A stretch of DNA of 14,570 nucleotides from assembly GCA_913060595.1 (NCBI GenBank), contig CAJXSA010000047.1, positions 1 through 14,570 of the forward strand. Reading direction: 5' to 3'. A program made the translations under genes and the position numbers. Below are positions 1 through 6,550 of the stretch, piece after piece (the stretch's first letter is position 1; each line of letters opens with the position of its first letter). The stretch comes from an uncultured Ignavibacteria bacterium (GTDB lineage: Bacteria; Bacteroidota; Ignavibacteria; SZUA-365). A model generated the notes under the pieces. That model searched no databases and was not told the origin of the DNA. It saw only the letters and a list, made by a program, of their open reading frames with translations.

Positions 1-1
1 G

Positions 2-505
2 CAGTCCTTCCCCGAACAGCCCCTGCCGCCTGAACGCCTGTCGGGGATCGGCTGCGGAATCGAGGGACCGGACGACTTCTGGACGCGCGCAAAAGACTTC
101 GCGGAGCTGCTCGGCTGGATGCCGCTGCGCGTGGACGCCCGGAGCAAGGCGCTCTACCACGCCGCATGCGTCTTCGCAGGAAATTTCAGCACGGCCATCG
201 CCGCACACGCAGACCGTCTCCTGCGAACGGCCACCGGCAGGGACGAAGCCATGACCGACTATTTCCTCCCCATGCTCGAAACCGTCGTCGCGCAGCTTCG
301 CGACCATCCCGCCGAAAAGGTCCTCACCGGTCCCGCCGCACGAGGCGACACGCACGCCATCGATGAACACCTGCAGGCCATCGCAGACGGCGCTCCCGAT
401 CTCCGCGAGGAATACCGCCTGCTGAGCGTTGCCATACTGCAGTTCTCCCCCCTGCCGGAAGAGAAAAAGCGCGAACTTCGCCACCTGCTCGAACGTGACC
501 GCTGA
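2..505 (+). CDS. Rossmann-like/DUF2520 oxidoreductase-family protein, C-terminal part (5' end outside window)
   Basis: The frame is open from base 2, before the first ATG at 119, so this is the 3' end of a gene starting upstream of the window. About 167 residues are visible. The run GCGIEGPDDFW, then LLGW, KALYHAACVFAGNF and LTGPAARGD matches the helical C-terminal domain known as DUF2520. In complete proteins this domain follows an N-terminal NADP-binding Rossmann fold resembling ProC or F420-dependent reductases; that half is outside the window. The substrate of the family is not established, so no reaction is given. The C-terminus HLLERDR ends at a TGA lying in a small GC hairpin (CCGC TGA GCGG). 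The next gene is convergent and about 380 bases away. The family call is fairly secure; the physiological role is unknown. Confidence 0.8.
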   Translation, partial: QSFPEQPLPPERLSGIGCGIEGPDDFWTRAKDFAELLGWMPLRVDARSKALYHAACVFAGNFSTAIAAHADRLLRTATGRDEAMTDYFLPMLETVVAQLRDHPAEKVLTGPAARGDTHAIDEHLQAIADGAPDLREEYRLLSVAILQFSPLPEEKKRELRHLLERDR

Positions 506-713
506 GCGGCTCGACCGACAAGCACGGAGGCCTTCGTCACCCGCACTGAAAGCCCGGCAACGCGCCTGCAGCTGCATCCCTTCGTCCGAGCCCCCGATTG
601 CGTCCGCGGGGAATTACATCACAACAGTTGAAGAATTATCAGCAGCATGCGGAATAATCTGCCGACACACGGCAAATTATTCAAAACGGTGGGAGTCACT
701 CGCCTTCCGAAGG

Positions 714-730
714 GCGCAGAATGCGCTTTT
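714..730 (+). terminator. Weak candidate intrinsic terminator
   Basis: GCGC, a five-base loop AGAAT and GCGC are followed directly by TTTT. A second stem (CGCC/GGCG around 700-716) lies just upstream. The stem is only four pairs and it lies more than 200 nt after the DUF2520 stop codon, so the call is tentative. Confidence 0.25.
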
Positions 731-787
731 GTGGGACGAATACTTGAAAATAGCACGATATTAGACTGCTTCGTGGGACGCATCTTG

Positions 788-829
788 CGGCAAATGAATT
801 ATTTCCCAACTCCCGGGATATTATTGCCG
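788..829. repeat. Imperfect inverted repeat (possible stem-loop)
   Basis: CGGCAA at 788-793 pairs with TTGCCG at 824-829. Inside, AAT, AT and TCCC segments pair with GGGA, AT and ATT, with small bulges. It lies about 60 nt past the glycosyltransferase stop codon (minus strand) and could end that transcript. Neither strand shows a T-tract directly after it, so its role is uncertain. Confidence 0.3.
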
Positions 830-887
830 TACTGCGAATAAAATGGGCATCAGCGGAAGATTATTCCTCCGGCAGATTGAGGGGAAT

Positions 888-2021
888 TCAGTCTTCGCGC
901 CTCTCGAGGAGTTCTTCGAGCAGTGTGCGCAGCTTCGGTTCTTCGCCACTCCATTGGTATTGTGTGCGGACCGCCTGGCTGCGCCGCTTCAGCGCGTCGA
1001 TCCGCGCCGGCTCCGTGAGCAGCTGCCGCAGTGTGTCGGCGAGCGCGTCGGCATTTTCGGGTGGCACAGCGATTCCCGCACCGCTTTCACGGAGAACGCG
1101 GCTGATTTCCGGAAAATCGCTTCCCACGACCGGCAGTCCCGCGGCGATGTATTCAAACAGTTTGTTCGGGAGACTCAGATAATAACTGCGTCCGAGATTC
1201 TCTATCATGCACAGTCCGATATCCGCGCCGGCAGTCCACTGCAGCAGTTCCCCGGAAGGGACAGCGGGATGCACATGCACACGGTCGCCGACGCCCTGGA
1301 CCTGCGCGTGCAGCAGGATCTCATCGCGCATCGGACCATTCCCGAGGAATACGAGTGCGGCATCGTCGATGCGCGCAAGGGCGTCGATACAGAGAAGGGC
1401 GCCCCTCCCCCGCTGCAGTCCACCCTGGGAGAGAAGAACGGGCTGTGTGCCGGAAATGTTGAACGCGGAACGCAGGCGCCCGCTGCCGTCGGGAGCGCGG
1501 TCCGCAACGGCGTCCGGGTAGTTGTGCAGGACCTGGACCCGCGCATAGTCCGAAGCGAGGATGTCCGCAATGCTGCCGTTGACGGTGATGACCGCATCTG
1601 CGCGGCGCGCATACCGTCGTTCCAGCCATGACCAGAAGCGCTGCGTGAGCCACCGGCCCTCGAGTCCGGCAATGGCGCGGTACAGCTCCCGTGAATCATA
1701 GACAAGCCGTGCAGATCCCGCGGCAGCCAGACGGGCGGCCAGAAGCAGTGAGTACAGGTCCGCGGCGAAAAACAGATCCGCGCCGCGGGAAGGGAGACTG
1801 TCCGCAGCGGTGCGCCAGTATTGAGGCAGTGAGTGACGGAGAGATGATTTGCGGGGCACGGAGACGACGGTGGCGTCGGGCAGCGACGCGGAGGGATCAT
1901 CGGTCAGGACGAGGATGGAGACGTCGGCGATCTGCGCGGCCGTGCGGACGAAGCGGCGCAGACGCGAATCGCGCGTGACCGTTCCCACGAAAGTGAAGCA
2001 GATGTGCTGCCGCCGGGGCAT
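888..2021 (-). CDS. Glycosyltransferase family 4 (GT-B fold)
   Basis: This 377-residue protein looks like a retaining GT-B sugar transferase of family GT4, which moves a sugar from a nucleotide-sugar donor to an envelope acceptor such as LPS, a polysaccharide or a glycoprotein. VYDSRELY (about 107-114) is the N-domain DxHE-like element of many GT4 enzymes. VLHNYPD (164-170) is at the usual domain junction. PNKLFEYIAAGLPVV (285-299) is the donor-binding EX7E-type motif, followed by GSDFPEI. There is no signal peptide or membrane segment, so it is likely cytoplasmic or peripheral. The ATG is 5 nt after the stop of the upstream PorV-like gene, with only a weak GAG ahead of it, suggesting translational coupling as the last gene of the envelope operon. 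The donor and acceptor cannot be read from sequence. Confidence 0.85.
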   Translation of the reverse strand: MPRRQHICFTFVGTVTRDSRLRRFVRTAAQIADVSILVLTDDPSASLPDATVVSVPRKSSLRHSLPQYWRTAADSLPSRGADLFFAADLYSLLLAARLAAAGSARLVYDSRELYRAIAGLEGRWLTQRFWSWLERRYARRADAVITVNGSIADILASDYARVQVLHNYPDAVADRAPDGSGRLRSAFNISGTQPVLLSQGGLQRGRGALLCIDALARIDDAALVFLGNGPMRDEILLHAQVQGVGDRVHVHPAVPSGELLQWTAGADIGLCMIENLGRSYYLSLPNKLFEYIAAGLPVVGSDFPEISRVLRESGAGIAVPPENADALADTLRQLLTEPARIDALKRRSQAVRTQYQWSGEEPKLRTLLEELLERRED

Positions 2022-2026
2022 GGCAC

Positions 2027-2947
2027 TCAGAGCATAATGGAGAGGGCGATGGTGTGCGCGTTGCCGAAACTGTCGTTGTGCGGCACGAACGCGTAGTCGA
2101 AACGGAGTGAGCTGTAGCGCGCTCCTGCGCCGAAGCTGATGTCCTTGTCGTCGAAACCACTGCGATAGCCGAGGCGGAGAAACACCATGTCGACGTAGTC
2201 GAATTCAATGCCGATATTCGCATGCGTCGTACTCTCTTCGAGCAGACTGACGCCGCCGACCTCGATGTTGACTGCGCTCTTGAGGGCGCGCACGGGAATG
2301 GCGTAGCCGGCACCGTAGCGCAGAAGCAGCGGCAGCGTGGTTTCCACACTGCTGAGCGCGCTCATGCTGCCGAGATTGGAAAGGGCCGCGCCGAAGCGAA
2401 GGTCCCTGAGGTCGCCGTCCGTGAATGGCTGTGACGAAACGCCGAGATCAACCGCGTAGCCGGACGCGTCGTCGACATGGATTTTTTCAAAGATATACTT
2501 GAGGTTGAAGCCGAAGTCGAGCACATCCGCCAGGCCGAAGGACGCGGTGATGCCGCCTGCGAAATTCTGGGAGTCGAACGTGCCGTCCGGTTCCGGCGAC
2601 GGCGTGTCACGCAGCTCGATGCCGGCAACCGAGGTAAGTCCCAGAAAGACGCCGAAGCTCCAGCCGTTCGCGGGCAGCGAGATGCCGATATACTCGGTGC
2701 TGATATCCTGTATCCACTCGTTGTGCACGATGGAAATCGAGGCCCGCTCATCGTCGGCGAGAAGGGCGGGATTGTAATACATCGCCGAACCGAGATCGCC
2801 CAGCGCGACGCCGGCGTTCCCCATGGCCACGCTGCGCGCACCCACGCCGTTTTTCAGAAAGGAGAGTCCCGCCTGTCCCGCCTGGGAAAATGCACCCTGT
2901 GGTGCGATGAGGATCAGGACGATGGCGGCAAAAAGAACGCGTTTCAT
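2027..2947 (-). CDS. PorV/PorQ-family outer-membrane protein (copy 1)
   Basis: The protein has 306 residues with a clear signal peptide: MKR, a hydrophobic stretch, then GAFSQ with likely cleavage near residue 21-22. The mature N-terminus carries FLKNGVGARSVAMGNAG and SAMYYNPA, the hallmark of the PorV/PorQ (UPF0164) family. The rest is alternating beta-strand sequence with Gly/Tyr/Phe-rich strands, ending in IALSIML, as expected of a FadL-like 14-strand barrel. In Bacteroidota, PorV shuttles type IX secretion substrates and PorQ helps anchor the attachment complex. Which role applies here is not decidable from sequence. GGGAG seven bases before the ATG is a good ribosome binding site. It follows a paralogous gene by 18 nt and precedes the GT4 gene by 5 nt. 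Confidence 0.82.
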   Translation of the reverse strand: MKRVLFAAIVLILIAPQGAFSQAGQAGLSFLKNGVGARSVAMGNAGVALGDLGSAMYYNPALLADDERASISIVHNEWIQDISTEYIGISLPANGWSFGVFLGLTSVAGIELRDTPSPEPDGTFDSQNFAGGITASFGLADVLDFGFNLKYIFEKIHVDDASGYAVDLGVSSQPFTDGDLRDLRFGAALSNLGSMSALSSVETTLPLLLRYGAGYAIPVRALKSAVNIEVGGVSLLEESTTHANIGIEFDYVDMVFLRLGYRSGFDDKDISFGAGARYSSLRFDYAFVPHNDSFGNAHTIALSIML

Positions 2948-2965
2948 ATCGCGGCTCCCGGTCGA

Positions 2966-4003
2966 TTAGAAATGCAGGGCGAAGGAAAGAACATGTGTCG
3001 GGGAAGGCGCGACCGGTTCCAGGATGAATGCATAATGGATGACCGGCTGCAGCTGCGCCACAGGCTGACTGACGGAAAAACCGAAACTGGGACGCGGGTC
3101 GATGCCTGCGTCGGAAAGGTCGAGACGTTCGACCCCGCCCCGCAGCCAGATTCCCTCCGCAACGGGCATTTCGAGTCCGACGCGCGCCATGTAGACGTCT
3201 CCGTCGATCTGCTCCACCTCGGCTGCGGCGATGCCGTATGCGTCAGGCAGCGTGTAGCCCACGCCGAGGCGGAAGATGCGTGCAAACGGATCCTCGGTGG
3301 TGTTTCCGCGCTCGGCGCCGTAGAGGTCACTGGTGTCCCACTTGTACTTGGTCAGCAGTTCCTGCGCCACGAGTGCGATGCGCAGGGATGGCGACACCGT
3401 GTACAGCGCGCCGACGTCGACACCGAAACCGGAGGAGGTGACGCCCTCATAGACGCCGGAGTAGTAGAATTTCGCATTGAACCCGACGGCAAGCCTGTCG
3501 GAGAAGCGAGTGCCGAAATTGACCGCGAACTGGTTTTCGAACACGCTCAGCATCTCCGTTTTGAAGCCGTCGCTGTCATAGCCCTGAATGTCCGCGTCGC
3601 CGGCGTTGATCCAGGTCACGGCGACGCCGGAAATCGACTGCACACCCGGCTCTTTCTCGTAAATCTTCGCTTCTTCGTTGTAAATGCGAATGGTGGTCGT
3701 GTAGCTGACCTGGTTGAAGGCCCGGTCGAGCGCGAGAAAGCCGTAACTGCCGTGAAAGGCATGTCCTTCCGAGAATGCGCTCAGCGCGGGATTATAATAC
3801 GTGGATATCGTTCCGCTGTTGACGGTCGACAGCGCATTGCCCATGCCCTGTCCGCGTGCGCCGAACCCCATGCGGGTGAACGCACCCGCGGTGCCGTTCT
3901 GGGCCTGCGCGAATCCGGGCAGCAGCAGCAGTGCGAGAAGGACTGCCGCGGCGCCGCAGCGCTGTGCGTATGATGGTTGCTGCATGATGCGCTTCTCTCT
4001 CAT
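2966..4003 (-). CDS. PorV/PorQ-family outer-membrane protein (copy 2)
   Basis: The protein has up to 345 residues. Its signal peptide runs through AAAVLLALLLLPGFAQAQ. The mature start has TRMGFGARGQGMGNA and STYYNPALSAF, the same N-terminal signature as the downstream gene but diverged. A beta-rich barrel follows, ending SFALHF with the terminal Phe typical of outer-membrane barrels. The ATG at 4003 overlaps the upstream stop (ATGA), with AAGGTG about 11 nt before it. An in-frame ATG at 3985, preceded by GAGAGAAG, is an equally plausible start and leaves the signal peptide intact. It resembles PorQ or PorV; a closer assignment needs a profile comparison. It sits between the propeller protein and the other PorV/PorQ copy, suggesting the three work together at the outer membrane. 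Confidence 0.8.
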   Translation of the reverse strand: MREKRIMQQPSYAQRCGAAAVLLALLLLPGFAQAQNGTAGAFTRMGFGARGQGMGNALSTVNSGTISTYYNPALSAFSEGHAFHGSYGFLALDRAFNQVSYTTTIRIYNEEAKIYEKEPGVQSISGVAVTWINAGDADIQGYDSDGFKTEMLSVFENQFAVNFGTRFSDRLAVGFNAKFYYSGVYEGVTSSGFGVDVGALYTVSPSLRIALVAQELLTKYKWDTSDLYGAERGNTTEDPFARIFRLGVGYTLPDAYGIAAAEVEQIDGDVYMARVGLEMPVAEGIWLRGGVERLDLSDAGIDPRPSFGFSVSQPVAQLQPVIHYAFILEPVAPSPTHVLSFALHF

Positions 4004-5571
4004 TGCAATACGATCACCTTGGTCCAGTGCGGGTCACCGGTCCCGTTGTCGACTTCGATATAATACACGCCGTTGGCCACACGGCTGCCGCTGTCGTTCT
4101 TGCCGTCCCAGATCTCGTCATGCTCCATGCCCGGTGTGCGCATGGCATTGCGCAGCAGTGTGCGGACCGGCATCATCGCGAAATCGTATATGCGGATGGA
4201 AACGCTCCCGCTCTCGGCGCGGAAATGCACGCGGCAGACTTCGTCGTCGGGCGCAAAGGGATTGGGATAGGCATAGACCTCCTCCGCACTCTCGAGAGCC
4301 TGCGCAGCGCGACGAATGGTCCATTCCGTCCCGAAAAATGAATTTTCACTGTCGGTGGTCTTCATCAGTCCGTCGCCGTTGGCGACCCATATCTCATCCC
4401 CGACCGCCGCCACTGCGAAACAGCGCTCTTCCGAGGCGATCTGCCTGCTGCGGCTGTCGACGAAATGCGAGAAGCCGATCCAGCTCTTTCCCCCATCGTC
4501 GCTGCGGTACACCCCCGAGTTCGTCGGTGCGTACACCACGCCGCCGTCGAAGCCGAAGTTGTGCGTGAATTCACCGCGCAGCGTCGTCGACCAGCTCTCC
4601 CCCATATCCGTGCTGTAGCTGACCGCGCGGAATTCGATGGGATTGAGCGCGTTGATCGTCGATGCCCAGATGTAATGCGCGCCGTCAATCATGTTGTCAC
4701 CGAGCGCGACGACGAAATTGCCGGATATGGGCTGGACCTGGTTGTTGAAGGAGAACTTCCGCCACGACACGCCACCGTCGGTGGACAGGTTGACTCCGCC
4801 AGCGGTGCCCACGAGTATGGAATCGTCACTGATGGCATGCACGGAGAACACGCGGTGATTGAGGCTTTCACGCAGATCGAGGTCCGGCCTGCTGACAGGG
4901 GACAGCTCGAAATCCAGCGTATCGTCCGGGGAGATGCGGTCGAGAAAATCCGGCGGAAGCAGCACGGGCGTGAAGGTCGCCCCGCCGTCCGTGGATTTCC
5001 GCAGGCCGCCCGCAAAGCTGGCCGTGAAAACGGCCCGGCCGGTCACCGCGATATCGTATGTGATGTTGTTTATCGCCGTGGTGACCGCGAGGGCGCGAAT
5101 GGTGTTCGCGCCGTACGTGATCTCGTAGACGGACATGTCCTGCGATTCCATCGGCTGCTCGAAATGCGTCCATGTCCGCCCGTTGTCCGTGGAGCGAACA
5201 AGGCCCAGTCCCTTCGGCAGCGCGCCCTGGTCACTGTCTTCCGAGCCGGCGAGGGAAGCCCAGAACGTGGAGCCGTAGGCTTCCAGGGCGGCGATGTCTT
5301 CGTAATCGAACGGTGCGTCCGCGCCGAAATGCGTCCAGCTCGCGCCACCATCCGCGGTGTAGTCAATGCCCTTGCCGCCGGCCACCCACAGGGTGTCGCC
5401 GCGGACCAGGAAATCCACCGCGGAGTTGCTCAGGGGACGGTCGTCCGGCCCGGAAACGGTCCGCTGCATGCTGAATGCACCCGGACGCTGCTGCGCATTC
5501 GCCGCGAAAACGCAGCACAGCAGAAGCAGCGCGCCGCACACACTTCCCTTCTTGATAATTCCTAAGTGCAT
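4000..5571 (-). CDS. Secreted BNR/sortilin-type beta-propeller protein with FlgD-like/T9SS-type C-terminal domain
   Basis: The protein has 523 residues. A signal peptide (IIKKGS, then GALLLLCCVFAANAQ) ends near residue 27. Seven Asp-box-like S/T-x-D-x-G-x-T/S-W/F repeats lie near residues 71, 127, 193, 263, 320, 357 and 405 (STDGGASW-type), the sign of a BNR/Vps10-like propeller. From about 430 the chain has YAYPNPF, IRIYDF, EIWDGKNDSGSRVANGVYY and a terminal KVIVLQ. This is the FlgD Ig-like / type-A sorting domain layout that targets proteins through type IX secretion in Bacteroidota. No hydrolase catalytic residues are evident, so a binding or scaffold role is more likely than sialidase activity. 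The ATG shares a base with the upstream stop (TGATG), and its own stop overlaps the next start (ATGA), implying coupled translation. A propeller plus sorting domain beside PorV/PorQ genes is reminiscent of PorZ, though shorter; that link is inference. Confidence 0.78.
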   Translation of the reverse strand: MHLGIIKKGSVCGALLLLCCVFAANAQQRPGAFSMQRTVSGPDDRPLSNSAVDFLVRGDTLWVAGGKGIDYTADGGASWTHFGADAPFDYEDIAALEAYGSTFWASLAGSEDSDQGALPKGLGLVRSTDNGRTWTHFEQPMESQDMSVYEITYGANTIRALAVTTAINNITYDIAVTGRAVFTASFAGGLRKSTDGGATFTPVLLPPDFLDRISPDDTLDFELSPVSRPDLDLRESLNHRVFSVHAISDDSILVGTAGGVNLSTDGGVSWRKFSFNNQVQPISGNFVVALGDNMIDGAHYIWASTINALNPIEFRAVSYSTDMGESWSTTLRGEFTHNFGFDGGVVYAPTNSGVYRSDDGGKSWIGFSHFVDSRSRQIASEERCFAVAAVGDEIWVANGDGLMKTTDSENSFFGTEWTIRRAAQALESAEEVYAYPNPFAPDDEVCRVHFRAESGSVSIRIYDFAMMPVRTLLRNAMRTPGMEHDEIWDGKNDSGSRVANGVYYIEVDNGTGDPHWTKVIVLQ

Positions 5572-6389
5572 CAGTAAACGATCAGCTTGTGAATAATAAC
5601 ATTGGACGTGGCGTTGGAGAAATCGACGGCGCGGAACTGGAATTCGTATTCTCCCTTCTGCGCATTGGGAGGAAGCTGAACACGGATGGAATACCAGCCG
5701 TCACCGGCAACCGCATCTCCCTGCGAGGCAACACCCTGGTCGCGAAGGATGAACGGGTTTCCGCTCGATGGTGAGTTATCCGGCAGGAAACTGTTGAAAA
5801 ACACCTGTTTTATGTCGGCGAGGCCGCTTTCGTCCTCCACCAGCACGCTCATGTCGAAAGTCACCACCTGCGCCTGCAGCTGCACGGAATCCGGCGCATT
5901 GAGTTCCACGAGCACAGGAGGCTTGGTTCCATAAATGACCCGAAGCGTGGCGAACGCGCGTGCCGACACCGTACCCGCTGCATCTTCGCCCGTCACCTCA
6001 ACACGGTAATCTCCGACGTCACCGCGGCTGAGCGCGATGTCGAAGTCGAAGCGCTGCATTCCCTCGGCCACATCGGCAATGCTGCGTTCGGCGACCGGGG
6101 TGCGCGACCCATCCTGCGTCACCGTGCAGCGAAGCAGCACGTTCTCGGTGGGCGCGGGACGCTGCACCTGAACCTGCACACTCAACGGAACGGTGACAGG
6201 ATCGTCCGGGGACTTGTCCTGCCCCGCCTTGACGTCGAGCGTATCGGTATCGACAACGAAAGCCGATAACTCGAGGTCGGAAAAGACGATAGGCGTGTCA
6301 TTGAGAGCAGGATCGAGGGTGGAATCGTCATCGCTGCAGCCGGAGAGCAGCAGCACGACCATCAGGGGGAGAAAACGTTTCAGGCTCAT
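5571..6389 (-). CDS. Predicted surface-exposed lipoprotein with Ig-like beta domains
   Basis: From the ATG at 6389 the product is 272 residues. It has a type II signal peptide (KRF, hydrophobic core, LLLSGC) and lipid-modified Cys at residue 18. The next residues, SDDDS, resemble the acidic lipoprotein export signal that sends Bacteroidota lipoproteins to the cell surface. The rest is beta-rich, Val/Asp/Thr-heavy and cysteine-poor. SQGDAVAGDGWYSIRV near the C-terminus is a loop seen in extracellular Ig-like domains. A longer frame starts at an ATG at 6443, but that codon lies in the loop of a strong hairpin and would put 18 extra residues ahead of the signal peptide, so I prefer 6389. The Shine-Dalgarno is weak (AGAGAA). 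It is the first gene of the five-gene envelope operon. The function is unknown. Confidence 0.72.
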   Translation of the reverse strand: MSLKRFLPLMVVLLLSGCSDDDSTLDPALNDTPIVFSDLELSAFVVDTDTLDVKAGQDKSPDDPVTVPLSVQVQVQRPAPTENVLLRCTVTQDGSRTPVAERSIADVAEGMQRFDFDIALSRGDVGDYRVEVTGEDAAGTVSARAFATLRVIYGTKPPVLVELNAPDSVQLQAQVVTFDMSVLVEDESGLADIKQVFFNSFLPDNSPSSGNPFILRDQGVASQGDAVAGDGWYSIRVQLPPNAQKGEYEFQFRAVDFSNATSNVIIHKLIVY

Positions 6390-6424
6390 GGACAAGAATT
6401 CTCTATTTGAGATGCCGTGTAATG

Positions 6425-6461
6425 AAGCCGGGGCATGTCTCATAAGACCATGCCCCGGCTT
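6425..6461 (-). other. Strong leader stem-loop ahead of the lipoprotein operon
   Basis: A perfect 13-bp inverted repeat, AAGCCGGGGCATG at 6425-6437 and its complement at 6449-6461, encloses an 11-base loop. A further GTCT/AGAC pairing is possible across a one-base bulge. It lies downstream of the predicted promoter (6488-6518) and 35 nt before the lipoprotein start, so it would be in the 5' leader. No T-tract follows on either strand, so it does not look like a simple intrinsic terminator. A stabilising leader or protein-binding structure is more likely. Confidence 0.6.
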
Positions 6462-6487
6462 ACTGTCACACTATCAAGGAGGCAGTA

Positions 6488-6518
6488 CAAACATACGTCC
6501 ACCCCCTCCCAAAGTCAA
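6488..6518 (-). promoter_or_regulatory. Promoter of the envelope operon (Bacteroidota-like)
   Basis: On the minus strand TTGACT (6518-6513) is followed by TATGTTTG (6495-6488), with 20 nt between the TTG and the second box. TATGTTTG matches the Bacteroidota -7 consensus TAnnTTTG exactly, and the TTG fits the -33 box. The same bases also read as a sigma-70-like -35/-10 pair with 17-nt spacing. Transcription would start near 6481-6483, giving a leader of about 90 nt that contains the 6425-6461 hairpin. It lies in the 160-base gap between the M50 protease gene and the lipoprotein gene. Confidence 0.6.
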
Positions 6519-6550
6519 TCGCAAACTCCGGTCGGGATGGATTTTTCCCC

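Larger units (their letters stand above)
506..887. other. Non-coding convergent intergenic region, AT-richer in its second half
   Basis: This gap separates the plus-strand DUF2520 gene from the minus-strand glycosyltransferase, so both transcripts should end here. By hand count bases 601-840 are about 48% GC, well below the flanking genes. It holds a short GCGC-AGAAT-GCGC stem followed by TTTT (714-730). It also holds an imperfect direct repeat GTGGGACG-AT-CTTG (731-746 and 773-787, 42 nt apart) and a longer imperfect inverted repeat (788-829). A 64-codon frame at 647-841 exists, but it lacks a convincing ribosome binding site and recognisable homology. I see no RNA gene that I can name. Confidence 0.5.

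Noticed and set aside
647..841. 64-codon frame in the convergent gap with a repeated FVGRIL segment
   Set aside because: There is no ribosome binding site or promoter, no family resemblance, and the frame includes inverted repeats that look structural. It is kept only as an observation about the region.
843..1631. 262-codon open frame on the plus strand
   Set aside because: It is antisense to the GT4 gene, which carries conserved motifs; this frame has none.
2477..3973. 498-codon open frame on the plus strand
   Set aside because: It runs antisense across the two PorV/PorQ genes and through the gap between them. The composition is shadow-like and there is no recognisable motif or signal sequence.
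4465..5565. 366-codon open frame on the plus strand
   Set aside because: It is antisense to the propeller gene, whose repeats, signal peptide and C-terminal domain are all coherent on the minus strand.
4000..5571. Sialidase or glycosyl hydrolase activity for the BNR-repeat protein
   Set aside because: Asp-box repeats alone do not indicate catalysis. I see no RIP motif or arginine triad, and the sorting-like C-terminus suggests a secreted structural or binding role.
6390..6443. Longer N-terminus for the lipoprotein starting at 6443
   Set aside because: That ATG sits in the loop of a 13-bp hairpin, and the extra 18 residues precede an otherwise complete type II signal peptide that starts at 6389.
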